The position numbers were made by a program, and so were the translations under genes. Shown here in pieces: positions 47,670 to 59,906 of a DNA stretch of 64,000 bases (its first letter is position 1; every line of letters begins with the position of its first letter). Below the pieces are notes generated by a model. It had not been told where the DNA came from. It saw nothing but the letters and a program-made list of their open reading frames with translations, and made no database searches. This DNA comes from Humulus lupulus (taxonomy: Eukaryota; Streptophyta; Magnoliopsida; Rosales; Cannabaceae), in the NCBI RefSeq assembly GCF_963169125.1, contig NC_084795.1, positions 261,511,042-261,575,041 on the forward strand, written 5' to 3'.

Positions 47670-48538
47670 TGTTGACTGCCTTTTTCGCTATCAACCGTAA
47701 GAAGAGAGATTAGAGAAATAATTGAATTGAATACAAGGATTTTTACGTGGTTCAGGTTATAAAATAACCCTAGTCCACGAGTCTCTGGTATTAAGAGGAT
47801 TGGAAGCTTGTGAAGGAAAGCTTCAATGGTGTATTCTCAGGCAGCGTTTAGATTGCTCTGAGTTCAAAGTATTTTCTTTCTAAAAAATTGAACCCTTTAC
47901 AATGAGACTCCCGACCCTATTTATAGATGCTAGGGTCATTAATAGTAATCATAAGTAATTAATACACATTCTTCCCATTATTGGGGGATTAATACCAATT
48001 CAATGCATTGGGCTGCATTGAATAGAGACCACAGCCCAAGCGAGATCTACGGGGCCCACTGCAGAAAAGCACCTACTTTATAGGGAACATGCCCCAGGTA
48101 TTATCAGGGCATGTTGTAAGTACCTTCATGTCAAACAGCGTAGTGGGTGTGCGAATAGTCGAGTCGTACACTCGACAATTCTGTTGATGGATCGCCCATA
48201 AAGGTTGTTAGATGATCCTCTAGCTCTGAAAACCTGCATTTGCTGACACGTTGCGCATTATCTTAGGTCCGAGAACCAAAACCTTGGACCTATGAGACAA
48301 CTAGGAGACGAGAGCCCTTGCCTTAATTTTCTGAGTAGGAGAACCTCCATCTCTGAGGACAGACCTCGGAGAGTAATCTATCAAGGCACCCATGACCCTG
48401 TCAAAGTCAAGGTCTCACCTAGGAAGACCCTCTCTCTGACTCGATTCCTCGGGCAGTAACATGTCTTGATGACGTTTATGAACGTCCAAGCCAGCCACTG
48501 CGGGTCGCCACATGTCGGAGGTGAAAATACGGACAACA
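47670..48538 (-). mobile_element. 5' LTR of a Tat-like element, reverse orientation
   Basis: It is 869 bp with plus-strand ends TGTTGACTGCC...GGACAACA; on the minus strand it begins TGTTGTCCGTATTTTCACC. A CTATTTATAG TATA-like box (about 47918-47927, nearly palindromic) lies ahead of the leader, which contains CGTGGTTCAGGTTAT-type sequence near 47737. The right edge falls in the terminal inverted repeat of a Mutator-like element. Confidence 0.7.
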
Positions 48539-49790
48539 AAAATAAAAAATAAAAAAATGAAAATAAAACATTTATTTCTTTTTCTCTTTCTCTCTCCTCT
48601 CTCTTCTCTTCCCTCTCCCGATCTTCCTCACCCTTACCCAGAAAAATTTGCATCTCTCCATCTCTCTCAACTTCACCTCCACTCATTCTCACACGCGGCA
48701 GGTGTCGTCAGGGCTAAACAAAGATGGTGGTGGCGAGTGTTGGTCTATGGATGGCAGGGGCTCGCGGCAGGGTTGGGATGCCACGCGTGGGCTGGTTGAA
48801 TCTCGCCTAGGTCTCTCGGATTTGGGTGCTCCGAACCGCATGCTTGGGGTCACAGGGGTCTCGCACGCTTGGTTGCACGCAGCTTGGAACGATGCCTGGG
48901 TTGGGGCTCTCGGATGGGTTCTACTTTGGGGTGCTTGAAAGTGCAGAGGTGCGAGTTAGATGGGGCGGAGCTCCTGGGTTCGCTAATGGATCTTGGGGCT
49001 GGGTCTAGTGGTTCGCGACTGGGGAGCTAGGTTCGATGATGGGGCTTGGGGCTGGGTCTGGTGGTTCACGACTAGGGAGCTGGGTTTACTGATGAGGCTT
49101 AAGGCTTGGGGCTAGGCCTGGGTTCAACCTTCATCGATTGGAGCCCGAGTACCCTTTGATAATTGGAGGCATTGATATATACATACCTCACAAGAAAAGA
49201 TGGGAGGCTCATTCTGATGGTAATCTCTCGCCCCTGAAATGGGTTTATTTTAGTTTTTAGATTAAGTTTCTAAAAACTTTCAAATTTTTGTTGTTTGGTT
49301 GCTGAGAAAAAAAATCATTTGTGTACTTTTTCAATGCAATTTCTTGGGTTTTCTTTCTAAAGAGAAAATTATAGATGTATTCTTTGATTTGGGCTTGATG
49401 GGGACATTTTGCTTCATTGTGTAGTTGATGTTATTTTGGGTGCTTTGGGACTTTGAGAATCAAGCTAAGAGAAGAGAGAAGGAGAAAAAGAATCAGAAGG
49501 GAAGAAGGAGAAGATCGGGAAGGAAGGGGAAGAGAAGAGAGAGAGAGAAAAGAAAATTAAAATTAAATATATGTTTTTTTTATTTTTTATTTTGAAATTT
49601 ATTTTTCATTATTTAATAAATTCTTTAATTCAGAAATCTAAGAGTATTTTAGTCACATTGAAAAATTATTTGACCAAAATCGAGTTCAGGGTATCATTTT
49701 ATTCCATTTTCCAAAACACAAGGTCTGTTTTGCATTTAACAAAACATAGGGCTCAATCGAGTATTCGGGCAAAACACAAAGACTAAATTG
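48539..49790 (+). mobile_element. Mutator-like remnant with GC-rich cargo (Pack-MULE candidate)
   Basis: The left edge (48539-48640) and the reverse complement of the right side (49480-49602) match as a long inverted repeat: A-rich stretches with AAAATAAAAAATAAAAAAA, then a CT-rich block, then CCCGATCTTC. Outside the right arm lies GGGTATCATTTTATTCC, CAAAACACAAGG and CAAAACACAAAGACTAAATTGC, the sort of sequence found at plant MULE ends. The left outer end is missing where the LTR at 48538 begins. The interior (48680-49150) is far more GC-rich than its surroundings and holds about three degenerate 53-60-bp repeats with CTTGGGGCTGGGTCT. Open frames here (48512-48938) have no domain I recognise. 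Confidence 0.45.
48990..49125 (+). repeat. degenerate 53-60-bp tandem repeat in the GC-rich cargo
   Basis: CTTGGGGCT starts at 48992, 49045 and 49105, and each is followed by related GGGTCT-GTGGTTC-CGACT-GGGAGCT sequence. Confidence 0.7.
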
Positions 49791-50780
49791 CATTAATTGA
49801 TCTACTAAAAATTAATGTCATTACTAATATAGTTTTAACTCACAATACAAGTTGTATTTTTTAAAACTAGTAATATATTTTTAATTATGTATTTATTTAT
49901 TTAACGATGACAATTTTATAATATGATACTCTCTTGTTATAAATTCTTAATTGTTAATTATTAAATGTGAAAAAAAAAATGCTCCAATGATTATTATCTC
50001 ATGTGATTTAAGTTGGCACGTGTATTGTTATACAGTACAAAAAGAAATGCCTTGTTAGTTGTTACCCTAGGTTTTTTTTTTTTTATTGAAAGGAGAATAT
50101 TCATTGTTATATGAAGCTCAGTGGCACACTGTATATTGGCTATACAATACAAACATTATGTATCTTTTAAGAGATTCATTTTTTGATAATATGACTATTT
50201 TTTGTCGGGGACATTTTTATTTTATTTATACATAAAATATGTAGTTCATAATTTGTACAAAACAATCGTTTTGATAAAAATAAAATACATTTATATTTAT
50301 AGGATATAATTGTAATTAAGTGGGAAACTGGTAAAACTGAAAAGAATAAAGAAAATGAATAAAGGTCACTTGTGATATGGCGTAGGAAAAGGGTAAAAGA
50401 AGAAAGTCCACAGAAGTCAACAGAAAAGTTGACTAAATTTCTATGGAGAGAGATGATAGATTGTAGGAAAAGACAAACAAGACATAATGATAATATAATA
50501 CAAAATCATGCAGCTTCTTGCGCGTGAATTGGGAAAGTAAGAAAAAGACTTTGGATATTCATGCAGGTAACATGTGCATGTGCGTGGAAGCTACAATGAC
50601 ACATGATTTTCGAACATCTTTAATTCAACTATTTACTCTCACGTACTATCATATCATTTCTTACCTTCTTCGATTGCTTTGCTCCCACTTTCCAAATAGT
50701 CATATCTGCCTTTCTATTATTTGCAAAAGTACATAATATGTTTCGCGGTAAGGAAAGGATAGAGTACAGGAAAAAAAAAA
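49791..50780. other. AT-rich intergenic sequence
   Basis: I see no gene here. It contains homopolymer A and T tracts (49969-49979, 50072-50084) and several short open frames without domain character. Confidence 0.6.
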
Positions 50781-51240
50781 GTAAGGGGTGTAAGAGTTCT
50801 CCGAGCACATTTTCTACTTTATTTTTCAAAATCTACATCAGAATTTCATCAAAAATATATCATCGAAAATCTATCAGATTTTTAGTACCAAACAATAATT
50901 TTTTTATATTTTTCTTTACCTCATTTGAATATTATATTTTTAAATCATTTTTATTAATTAAAATGAGAAAATAGAAGAAAAAGAGAAAAAAAAAAGATAA
51001 ATAATATAAAAAATAATTAATTAGAGAGAGAAAGGAATAAAATAATGAAAGAAAAGGCTTAAAAAAGGTTTATTATTTCTCTACATGTACATATGAAGAT
51101 GAAAAAAAATAAAGAAACTCGAAAAATAGAAAACTAGTTTACATCACCTGTTGGAAGGTACTTTATGTCATGATTCTTCAAATTTTTTAAGAGTACTCTA
51201 GTTTGAAGGAGTTATTAGGAGTGCTCTAAGGGCTCCTCAC
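50781..51240. repeat. AT-rich repeat, copy A
   Basis: The left side (GTAAGAGTTCTCCGAGCAC, about 50790) and the right side (GAAGGAGTTATTAGGAGTGCTC, about 51206-51228) are loosely inverted. The right end matches that of copy B (52290-52320). The interior is very AT-rich with purine runs. It is probably a non-autonomous DNA element whose superfamily I cannot assign. Confidence 0.4.
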
Positions 51241-52325
51241 ATGTTCGGGTCTCTATTTTATCTTTCAAAATAAATGACAAAAAAATATTTATTTTATATC
51301 AAATTTTTACATTATACAATATACCAATTTATCTATATTTTATTGACAACATTTAAATATTATATCTAAATAATTTTTATTGTTTAAAATAATAGAAAAG
51401 AATGCATAAATAAAAATAAAACAAAAGCTAATTAATTTGGAGAGAAAGAAAAAAAAAGGGAATAAAAACATTAAAATATATATATCTCTTCTATATAATA
51501 AATGTGTAGATAATGAAATTTTTTTGTTTTAACGGTTTTTTATTCTTTTAATGTTAAATTTAACGAAATATTCTTATATTTAACATAATATTTTTATACT
51601 TAACGGTAGTTTGTAAATACTTAAATTTAAATAAAATAAAATAAATCATTAAAAAATTAAAATAGTATATTTTTGAGATATTTTACAATGATAATGATTT
51701 AAAAATAATAAATAATTAAATAAATTAAAATATGATATTTTTGATATATTTGACAATAATAATTATTTAAAAATAATAAAATCATACGTTTTATAACTTC
51801 AATAAAATTTAATTAAACTTAAACTCACTTATTAAAATAATATCATATTAAACATATAATATAATTTACTGTCAAGTAGCAACAAATTACTTTTTAAAAA
51901 AGACTAGCAAGAAACTTAAATTTAAAATTCACGTATAATATTTAGTATTACATCAAACATATACTATATAATCTATTGTTGTCACTCCCAAATTCAAAAA
52001 CTAGAACAAAGATAAACTTAAACAAAAGTAAATAAATTATTTAATTAAAATAGGATATCTATTTGAAATTTATATGACATTAATATAAATTTAATAAAAA
52101 TAATTAATAAATTATATAAATAAGAATAAAAAATGTACATTAGTATATATATATATATATATCTGAACATCCTTTAAACTTTCTCCACTTGCTTTACATA
52201 TAGAGAATGAAAGAAAGTGATGTAAAATAAAGAATGGGTCTCATCATTTATTGGAGGCAGTTTTGTTTCCTCATATATTTTAAGAATATATGCTAATTTG
52301 AAGGAGTTATTGTGACTGCCTTAGA
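51241..52325. repeat. AT-rich repeat, copy B and associated sequence
   Basis: 51280-51480 resembles the interior of copy A (TTTATTGTTTAAAATAAT, then GGAGAGAAAGAAAA). 51485-52150 begins TATCTCTTCTATATAATAAATGTGTAGATAA, reminiscent of a Helitron 5' end, but no hairpin-CTRR end was found. 52150-52170 is an (AT)n run. 52285-52320 carries the copy A-like end TTTGAAGGAGTTATTGTGACTGCC. Confidence 0.35.
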
Positions 52326-52728
52326 AAGAAAACCCAAAAAATTGCATTGAAATATACACCAAAATAATATACACGTCTATATTTCTAGTATAATAAGTCT
52401 CATCTTAAATAAATGTAGGGAGTTGAAAAAAGTTACCACATTTTCCTCTAATTATATGTACAAATTTATTTTTGTGTGCACAAATTATTACTCATGAAAA
52501 AAATTAAGAAATAAGATTGACAATTCAATAAGATTAGATAATTGATATACTCGCTATCCCATTTAATTACAAATAATTCATTTTTGTTCCAAATAATTTT
52601 ATAATAAAGTTTAAGCTAAAATATTATATGTACATATAACTTTTAATCTTTATGTAATACATATTTTAAATAAAAAATTATTTATTTAAATATGGAAAAT
52701 TTGCTATGAAAGTTAATAAGTAATCTAA

Positions 52729-53070
52729 GGTCCCGTTTAGCCAAGTGTTTTTAAGCTTTTTAGCTTTTAGAATTAAAAAAAATACTTTTGAAAGTATTTA
52801 GGTAAAACATAAAAATCATTTTATAGTTTAAAAAAATGGAGATTCCCAAACAACCTTTTGAGAAGCTATTATTTAAATCATAATAATTTTATAATTTCTA
52901 ATTAACTCATAACAAATCTTTTTTTCTATCGATTATCCAAACACTCTAAAGAGAACTTTTCATTAAAAAAAAATTATAATAGTTGTCAAAACAGAAAAAA
53001 TAAGCCAAATATTTTACTTATCTTATGCTTTTAGCTAAAAGCAAAAGCAAAAATTTTGTCAAACAATGCC
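52729..53070. mobile_element. Tourist-like MITE, TSD TAA
   Basis: It is 342 bp with ends GGTCCCGTTTAGCCAA and (reverse complement) GGCATTGTTTGACAAA, flanked by TAA at 52726-52728 and 53071-53073. GG...CC termini plus a TAA duplication suit PIF/Harbinger-derived MITEs. The interior has further inverted symmetry (TAAGCTTTTTAGCTTTTAG against CTTTTAGCTAAAAGCAAAAG). There is no coding capacity. Confidence 0.65.
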
Positions 53071-53073
53071 TAA

Positions 53074-53383
53074 GAGGTTGTACTTAAGCTACTAAGTAGT
53101 TTTTTATTACGATGAAAGTTGGTAAGTAGTTTGAAGTGTTGTACTTCAGTCACTAAGTAATTTTTTCCTACATCAAAAAGTCACATTTTACACCAATTTG
53201 ATGTGGTCGTTAGATGCTACTCTCTATTAAATTTAACAGACTACTTATTGACTTTCGCCGCACCAAATTGGCGTAAAATATGAGTGCAACATTTTAGACT
53301 ACTTACTGATTTTTACTACAAAAAAAATCTACTTAGTGAAGCGCAACCTTTCAGACTACATAATGACTTTTACCGCAAATTTT
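53074..53383. repeat. foldback repeat of about 310 bp
   Basis: The left half (GGTTGTACTTAAGCTACTAAGTAG, then AAGTTGGTAAGTAGTTTGAAG) reappears as a reverse complement in the right half (TCAGACTACATAATGACTTTTACCGC; CTACTTAGTGAAGCGCAACC), and the sub-units also repeat directly. It could give a long RNA hairpin. I could not determine terminal duplications. Confidence 0.55.
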
Positions 53384-53487
53384 TCTTTGAATAAATACAT
53401 ATAATTAACAAATTAATACCATATGAATTAAGGGTGTGCTTAATAAGAAAGTCATTTGGAACTTAGAATTGAATGTAATTAGTAAGA

Positions 53488-53765
53488 CACTACAACAAAT
53501 ATTACTATTACCGGCGGAGGATCCCGCCGGTAATAAATGGTGCGTCCACCGGTATTCCATATTACCGGCGTAAATCCGCCGGTAAAGACCTGCCAGTAAT
53601 AATCGGTCAGTATTACCACAATTACCGACCGACTGACACACCCGCCGGTATTGTATTAATACCGGTGGATTAATAGAGGCGGGACTCCGCCGGTAATGTG
53701 TAACGCTGTCAACCTCGTTTGACTCGTTTATTACCAGCGGGTTCCGCCTCTATTAATCCGCCGAT
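53488..53765. repeat. left CACTA subterminal repeat array
   Basis: It holds repeated ATTACCGGCGG / CCGCCGGTAATA motifs in both orientations, many as palindromes around GGCGGNNNCCGCC. By analogy with En/Spm these are binding sites for the element's DNA-binding protein and allow the ends to pair. Confidence 0.9.
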
Positions 53766-54045
53766 AATAAAATACTAATATTAAAATAAAATAATTAATT
53801 TTATTTTATTTCTTAATAAATATACATATAATATTTATTTAAAAATAATAATATTTAACATAAATTATAATTAATAACACAATTAATATTCATCAAACAA
53901 AAATAACATTGTAATTAATCATAAAATTAACTTAATAAAATACCAATTGTCTCATTTTAATTAGATATGAACTAATTATAAAATAAACATAATAAATTTC
54001 AATTGTCTTAATATAATTAAAAAACATAATCTAATTATTATTGTT

Positions 54046-55982
54046 TTAAACGGGCCAACTAGGTGTAAAATATTCATTAAGATCAATATCTTGATCGCTA
54101 GTATTAGGGCGCGGCAACGGTGGTGAAGCAAACTGTGGTGCTTGTGGAGAGTGCTGCTGCGAAGATGATCTAAACTGTCGAGTATGTGGTCGCGGCGAGG
54201 GAGACTGATGCAAAAAACTCTCAAACTGACCATACCTCTACTGCTGCGACGAACTCACAAATTGACCATACATCTGTTGTGGATGCTGCTACTGCGATGA
54301 ATCCCCGAAGTCACGACGCCTAGGATGTGACGTCTGAGATCCTGCAGGGACGTCGGGGTAATAAAAAGGAGGGGACTGGGAGGAGCGTCCATACATGTTT
54401 GGATAATTCTGTTGAGGTGGATACAAATGTTGTTGTTGTTGTGGCATCGACCAGGGAGGTAGACTTTGAGAAGATATACCACCTTCAGGTTGTGATGGTA
54501 AATATCGTTGGAGAAGGCTTTCAAACCGCGACTCAGTTTCTGTACTGGTATGCTGAGGATTACCAGATGGACCTTGTTGAGATTTCAACATCCGAATCTC
54601 TTCACGCATTGACTTCATCATTTCCGCCATAGTAGCCATGTCTTCCTGAGGTGTATGAGTAGGTTGGGCCTGTGACTGACTTTGACTTGTGGAGCTGGAA
54701 GCTGATTTTTTCCCTTTGCCTTTGCTGTAACCTACTCCTCTTTGAAATTCAGACCTCTCCCCAAGTACTTTACTCATAATCTCGTATTGATCGATCAACG
54801 AGGATTCAGCAGCAGATCCAGTTTCAGATCCCTCCGTCGGTCCTTGAGACTGGCTTTGAAGTCCTGCCCTCTCAAGCTCTTCCGTCATTTTTTCCTGTTC
54901 ATAAAAAGTGTTAGAAACACATCAGTAACATAGTTTAATGAAAATAATAACACAAAAGTTTAAACTTACAAAAGTTTCTCGAGTTGTGTCGTTGACAAAA
55001 ACTTTTGTCGATTTTCTCAAATGGCTATCTTTCCAAGTATCAATAACATGTTCATCAGGGTTCGCCTATACAAATTTAGAGACAGGAAGTTAGAATGTAA
55101 ATTTTTTTAAAATTAAATTAATATTTTTACTTACAAATTGGTGACGCTTAGCTGCCATCGATTTTGTGCCTTGCGTCGATGTATACTTCATTTCTTTTCT
55201 GTTTTTCTTGGTTTGGTTGGATCGCGCGATAAATTTTGGGCTCAAAAACAACTGAACAATATCTTTCCAACTCTCCTTGGAGCAATGGTCAGGTGGGTCA
55301 ACTAAAACACTCTGCAAATCTTCCGAATTAGAGTAATATTTTTTGAAGTGAGTATGTCCGATGTTCTTTCTCTCAGAATATCTTTTGCGCATCTCTGTGT
55401 AGATAGTTTTCATAACTCTCTCGGGTTCTGGATGACCATCAACATTATAAAAATGCTACATTAAAAATAACACGTTAGTTTAGTTTGTAAATGATTTTAA
55501 TAAAAAAATTATACCACAAGACTTGTTCTAAATTTGTACCTTCATCCTTTGTACGACTTGTTCCTTAAACTGTTGAGGTACATCAGTGAAATCCAAGTAA
55601 TGTCCTGGCAACAACAAGGTGACTTGGAGGCCTATCTCGCGGACAAAAGCTTGGTCCTCCAAGCCAACCACTTTGTCCATCCTAGGATCAAGCTGAAGAT
55701 CTAGTGGTTTCCCGGCATTTCGCCTTCGAATTTCAAGTGGTATGTTATTAGCCAGGCCACGACCCTTTCTTCTCAGCACTTCAGCTATCCACATTTTCAA
55801 GAATAACCAAAATTTGAAATATTAATATATATTAAACATTCGTTGAGCTTGACTTTCAAGCTATGAGAAAAATTTGAAAATTATTATTAACCTGACTCGC
55901 AGGAAGAGGGTACTCTACTAGGATCTGGCGGGTCTAGACCTCCACCATCTCCGCCGTGAGAGGTGGCTATATCCGCTGACAT
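54046..55982 (-). pseudogene. CACTA second gene (Transposase_24, Ptta/En/Spm type), five exons
   Basis: I could build five minus-strand exons with GT-AG borders and matching phases: 55982-55892 (MSADIATSHGGDGGG), 55784-55540 (RRKGRGLANNIPLEI...LPGHYLDFTDVPQQFKEQ), 55455-55135 (RVMKTIYTEMRKRYSERK; CSKESWKDIVQLF; KSMAAKRHQF), 55065-54970 (ANPDEHVIDTWKDSHLRKS) and 54894-54046 (MTEELERAG..., a coiled coil MAEMMKSMREEIRMLKSQQ, a Gln/Pro/Ser/Tyr-rich tail, ending DIDLNEYFTPSWPV). This is the domain order of plant En/Spm-type Transposase_24 proteins, presumed DNA-binding partners of the transposase. The last exon has two TAG stops (the first at 54289-54291), both explained by CAG to TAG in Gln runs. 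The frame is otherwise intact. Confidence 0.85.
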
Positions 55983-56120
55983 TGTACTTAGGAACAAAAA
56001 GGATTAGTTAGTATTAAATTATTAGTTAGTATCAAATATCACCAATGGAAATGAACAAAATGATTACAAGTCTCATATATTATATTTTAAACAATTGTCT
56101 TTATTACAAAAATATAAAAA

Positions 56121-59100
56121 CTAAGTAGAATAATCACTATCACTTTCATCATTAATTAAATTAACATCAATCGGAGACACATGATTAACATCATCTTCAC
56201 AAATATCAACTAGTAATTCATCTTCTTCATCGACTTCTTCTTCGCCTAAGTCGTCATTTATGAAATTTTCATCCAATTGATCAGCAGGTGAATTTTGTAT
56301 AGTGCCAATATATGTTGCAGGTTCATGAGATTCCATAACCAACTGACCGAGATCCACGGTCAACACAAAATTTGATGAGTTTCTGTCATGTACAACATCA
56401 ACATCTGCATCAGCTTCATCGTCCTTGATGTCCCAAATTTGACGATGATTGACATCCTCAACAATTTTCCAGTGTCGGCCTCTAAGTAGATCATCGAGAT
56501 AGAATACTTGCTTAGCTTGGCTAGCAATTATATAAGGCTCATCTTTGTACCATTCGCTACTGACGTTTATAATGGTGATATTATTTTCAGTGATTGTTTA
56601 CTTCTTGCTTGGATCAGTGTTAAACCATTTACACCTAAACAATGCAATTGAATATGCACCAGTAAAAGATAAGACCAGTACTTTTTGAAGCATGCCATAA
56701 TAGTTAAAACCTTCAGTTCCCGCAACAGACACTCCACTATTTTGTGTGGTGCGCTTTTGATCTCGGTCATAAGCGATAAATCGAACACCGTTAACTATAC
56801 AACCTTCGTAGTATGTTGCCAAGTGATTTGACCCAGATGCTAAAGCTAGCAACTCATCACCATTCTCTAAAGATCCATGTTTGTGCAAGTCATATATCTA
56901 AATAAATTAATAAACCTATATTAGAATGATAAAAATATCATTACAATAATAAAGGTTTAAAAATAATCTCAATTTTACCTTCTTATGAAACCACTGGCGA
57001 AAAATTTTCTTCTGTAAAAGATTATGATCACCATCTGGGTATTTCAGTTTGATCTCTACTAGGTGTTCGCTATAAATTTGAATGCTTTGACTACATTAGA
57101 TAAAATAATTTGGAATAAACATAAATTTCACTTTAAATGGAATAAACTTACTCTAAGTAATTCTGAATTTCGGGTGAATTGTTAATAATGAACCATTCAG
57201 CCATTTCACGAGTCGCAAGATCGAGAGGCTTGAGAGTTCCCTTTGTTAGGGGACAACATTGAGATTGAAACACAGTAAGGTGTCGTGGGACATACACCTC
57301 ATCTTTATTGCGATCAAGACGATTAAATTTAGTTTCAACCCCTTTGAAATACATCGAACAAAATGTCATAGCCTCATCAGCGACATAGCCTTCAGCTATT
57401 GACCCTTCAAGACGAGCTTTATTTCCCACTTAGTTCTTCAATTTTTTCATGTACCTTTCAAAAGGATACATCCATCTCATAAATACTGGTCCACCCAAAA
57501 TTGCTTCTTCAGGCAAATGTAAGACCAAGTGAATCATTATATCAAAAAAAGCCGGAGGAAAAATCAACTCCATCTTGCACAATATCAGAACAAAGTCTTT
57601 TTGTGCTTCCTCCATATCTGTAACATTTATAGTCCTCGAACATAGTTGCTTGAAAAAACTACATAGTTCAGAAATGGTGGTCGATATATCTTTTGGGAGA
57701 AACTTGCGAACACCCACTGACAATAATCATTGCATTATAACATGACAATCGTGGGATTTCAACCCAATGATATTTGTTTCATTCTCAATTACTTTTTTCT
57801 TCAAATTTGAACAAAAGCCATCTGGAAATTTCACTTCTTTAATAAATTGACAAAATTGTTGTCTCCGAGCAAGAGTTAACACGTAAGAAGCATGTGGCTT
57901 CATCAACTTTCCACTCTCATCTTCATAAATCCACAATGATTCCCTTACTCCCATCTTCTTCAAATCATATCTTGCATTAGTGGTGTCCTTAGACTTATCA
58001 TTGTCCAAGATTGTGCCGAGGAGACTATCACACACATTTTTTTTCGACATGCATGACATCAATGTTATGTTTTAAAATGTTTGTACTCCAATAATCAAGC
58101 TCGTAGAAGATGCTTTTTTTCCTCCAATTTCTATCTTCCGCAACTCTTCTAACTGCAAGTGTTTTCCAGGAACTTGGGGTGGAAGGTTGTTCACTTGTTC
58201 TAATATTTCCTCACAAGTAAATCGTTTCGGAGAACGTCTTCTCTCAATTTATCCATCGAACTCAGTGTTCCTTCTCATTCGATGTGTACTGGGCAAGAAT
58301 CTTCTGTGACCAACATAAGATGTCTTACCGATCACTCGAATGGAAGATGTGTCTTCATTACATGTAGGACAAGCTTTGTATCCCTGACCACTCCATCCAG
58401 ACAAACTACTTTGAGCTAGAAAATCATTGATTGTCCATAAAAGGGCTGCGCGCAGTTTGAACATAGTGTTGGTCGTACTATCTCTCGTAACAACTCCGTT
58501 AGCTCACAACTCCTTCAACTCATCCACCAATGGTCTTAGAAATACATCTATGTCCTTATCCGGTGATTTTGGACCAAGAATAAGGATGGTCAGCATCAAA
58601 TTGTTGTCTTTCATACATAACCAAGGTGGAAGATTATAGTTCGCCAACACCACAGGCCACATGTTGTATGCTAGGTTCATGTTGCCAAATGGATTAAATC
58701 CATCAGCAGCTAAGCCTAAACGAACATTCCTAGGATCACTTGCAAAACCAGGATGATTGACGTCAAAGTTCTTCCACGTCGTCCCATCCACCGGGTGTCG
58801 CATCACTCCATCATCTTTCGATTTCCCAGTGTGGTGCCATAGCATGTCCTTCGCTGTAAGCCTTGAGCTGTATAGTCTTTTCAACCGGGGTGTCAATGGA
58901 AAGTAACGCATCACCTTATGCGGCACCTTTTTTCCTTTAGTTTTTTCAAAAGTAACCCATCGAATAGTTCCGCAAACTGGACATTCCTCTTTGTTTGCAT
59001 GCTCTTTGTAAAATAAACAGTAATCATATTGGCACACATGAATCGACTCGTATCCCAACCCTAATTTCTTCAATCTCTTTTTAGCCTCGTAGTACGTTGA

Positions 59101-59637
59101 TGGAATTTTATTTTCCTTCGGAAAGGAAAGCTTTAACAACTTCAATAATTCATCGAATATGTTGTTAGGAATCTTCCCTCTAACTTTCAAATGTAATAGC
59201 TTAGCTAAGAAGTTAAGGGAAGAAATCCAATCACATCCAGGATACAACTCAGCTTCAATCTCCTCAAATAACTCGTCGTAATATTGACTTGCGCCACTAT
59301 TGTCTACTTGCTCAGTTGTCGGTAAGAGGAAGTCCTCCACTATGGGAATCATCTCGTCAACTTCATCATCATCAACTACCTCATCAACAACATCTAGTTC
59401 CGCTTCCCCATGATAAATCCACCTCTCATAACCTTGATAAAATCCCCTATCAAATACATGTGCTTCGACAACAGGTAAAATTTCAAGCCTATTATTTATG
59501 CATTTGACACACGGACACCTAATTCTTCCATCAGAATCCTTATATTCCGAGGCCATCCTCAAAAAAGATTGTAGACCATTCCAATATTCTTGACAAGCAC
59601 GATTCCTCAATGTTGTCCAAGTCTTGTCAATCGTCAT
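56121..59637 (-). pseudogene. CACTA transposase, TNP2 family
   Basis: N-terminal transposase-associated domain from 59637: MTIDKTWTTLRNRACQEYWNGLQSFL, CPCVKCINN, FDRGFYQGYERW. The zinc-binding stretch CQYDYCLFYKEHANKEECPVCG comes next, and the TNP2 core follows: RLKRLYSSRLTAKDMLWHH, DPRNVRLGLAADGFNPFGNM, ACPTCNEDT, HNIDVMHVEKN. Then come the DUF4218-like region (KSHDCHVIMQ, FFDIMIHLVLHLPEEA, GPVFMRWMYPFERYMK) and the DUF4216-like part (about 56888-56600). Breaks: TGG to TGA at 58504-58506; TAA at 58249-58251; two opposite one-base frameshifts in A-runs (plus-strand T7 at 58114-58120 and T8 at 58037-58044); CAA to TAA at about 57725; a stop at about 57430; frame changes after 57148. It would cut and rejoin element ends. 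Confidence 0.93.
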
Positions 59638-59833
59638 CTAAAGTGTTACAAGAGTCTGTGAGTTTTAGTAATGTGAATAGGAATGGATAACAAAAAAAAT
59701 TGTTATCATCTTTTAAATCTTATGCAATATTATAATATCTTATGTTATTTTATGATGTTTTGTTAGATAATGTTATTCAAATTAAAAAAAAAAATCATTT
59801 CATTATTTTATTGTTAATACTTTAAACTTATCA

Positions 59834-59906
59834 TTTCTGTGCCGATATTCCTGTAGTTGATGGTTGTAGTTAACAACCATCAATCACAAGCATACCGGGA
59901 CAGAAA
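59834..59906 (-). other. 73-nt foldback, copy 1
   Basis: Two 34-nt arms flank a 5-nt loop, with the inner arms TTGATGGTTGT / ACAACCATCAA perfect. It differs from copies 2 and 3 at several stem positions (59849, 59853, 59856, 59858), some of which keep pairing. Confidence 0.85.

Noticed and set aside
48512..48938. A GC-rich gene with two overlapping frames
   Set aside because: No domain, no clear start or intron structure; better seen as cargo of a Mutator-like remnant.
51485..52170. A Helitron, from the start TCTTCTATATAATAAATGTGTAGATAA
   Set aside because: The 5' resemblance is suggestive, but I found no 3' hairpin with CTRR end and no RepHel coding sequence.
54289..54888. A 199-codon Gln/Ser-rich frame as a host transcription factor
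   Set aside because: It is the last exon of the CACTA second gene, in phase with upstream exons.
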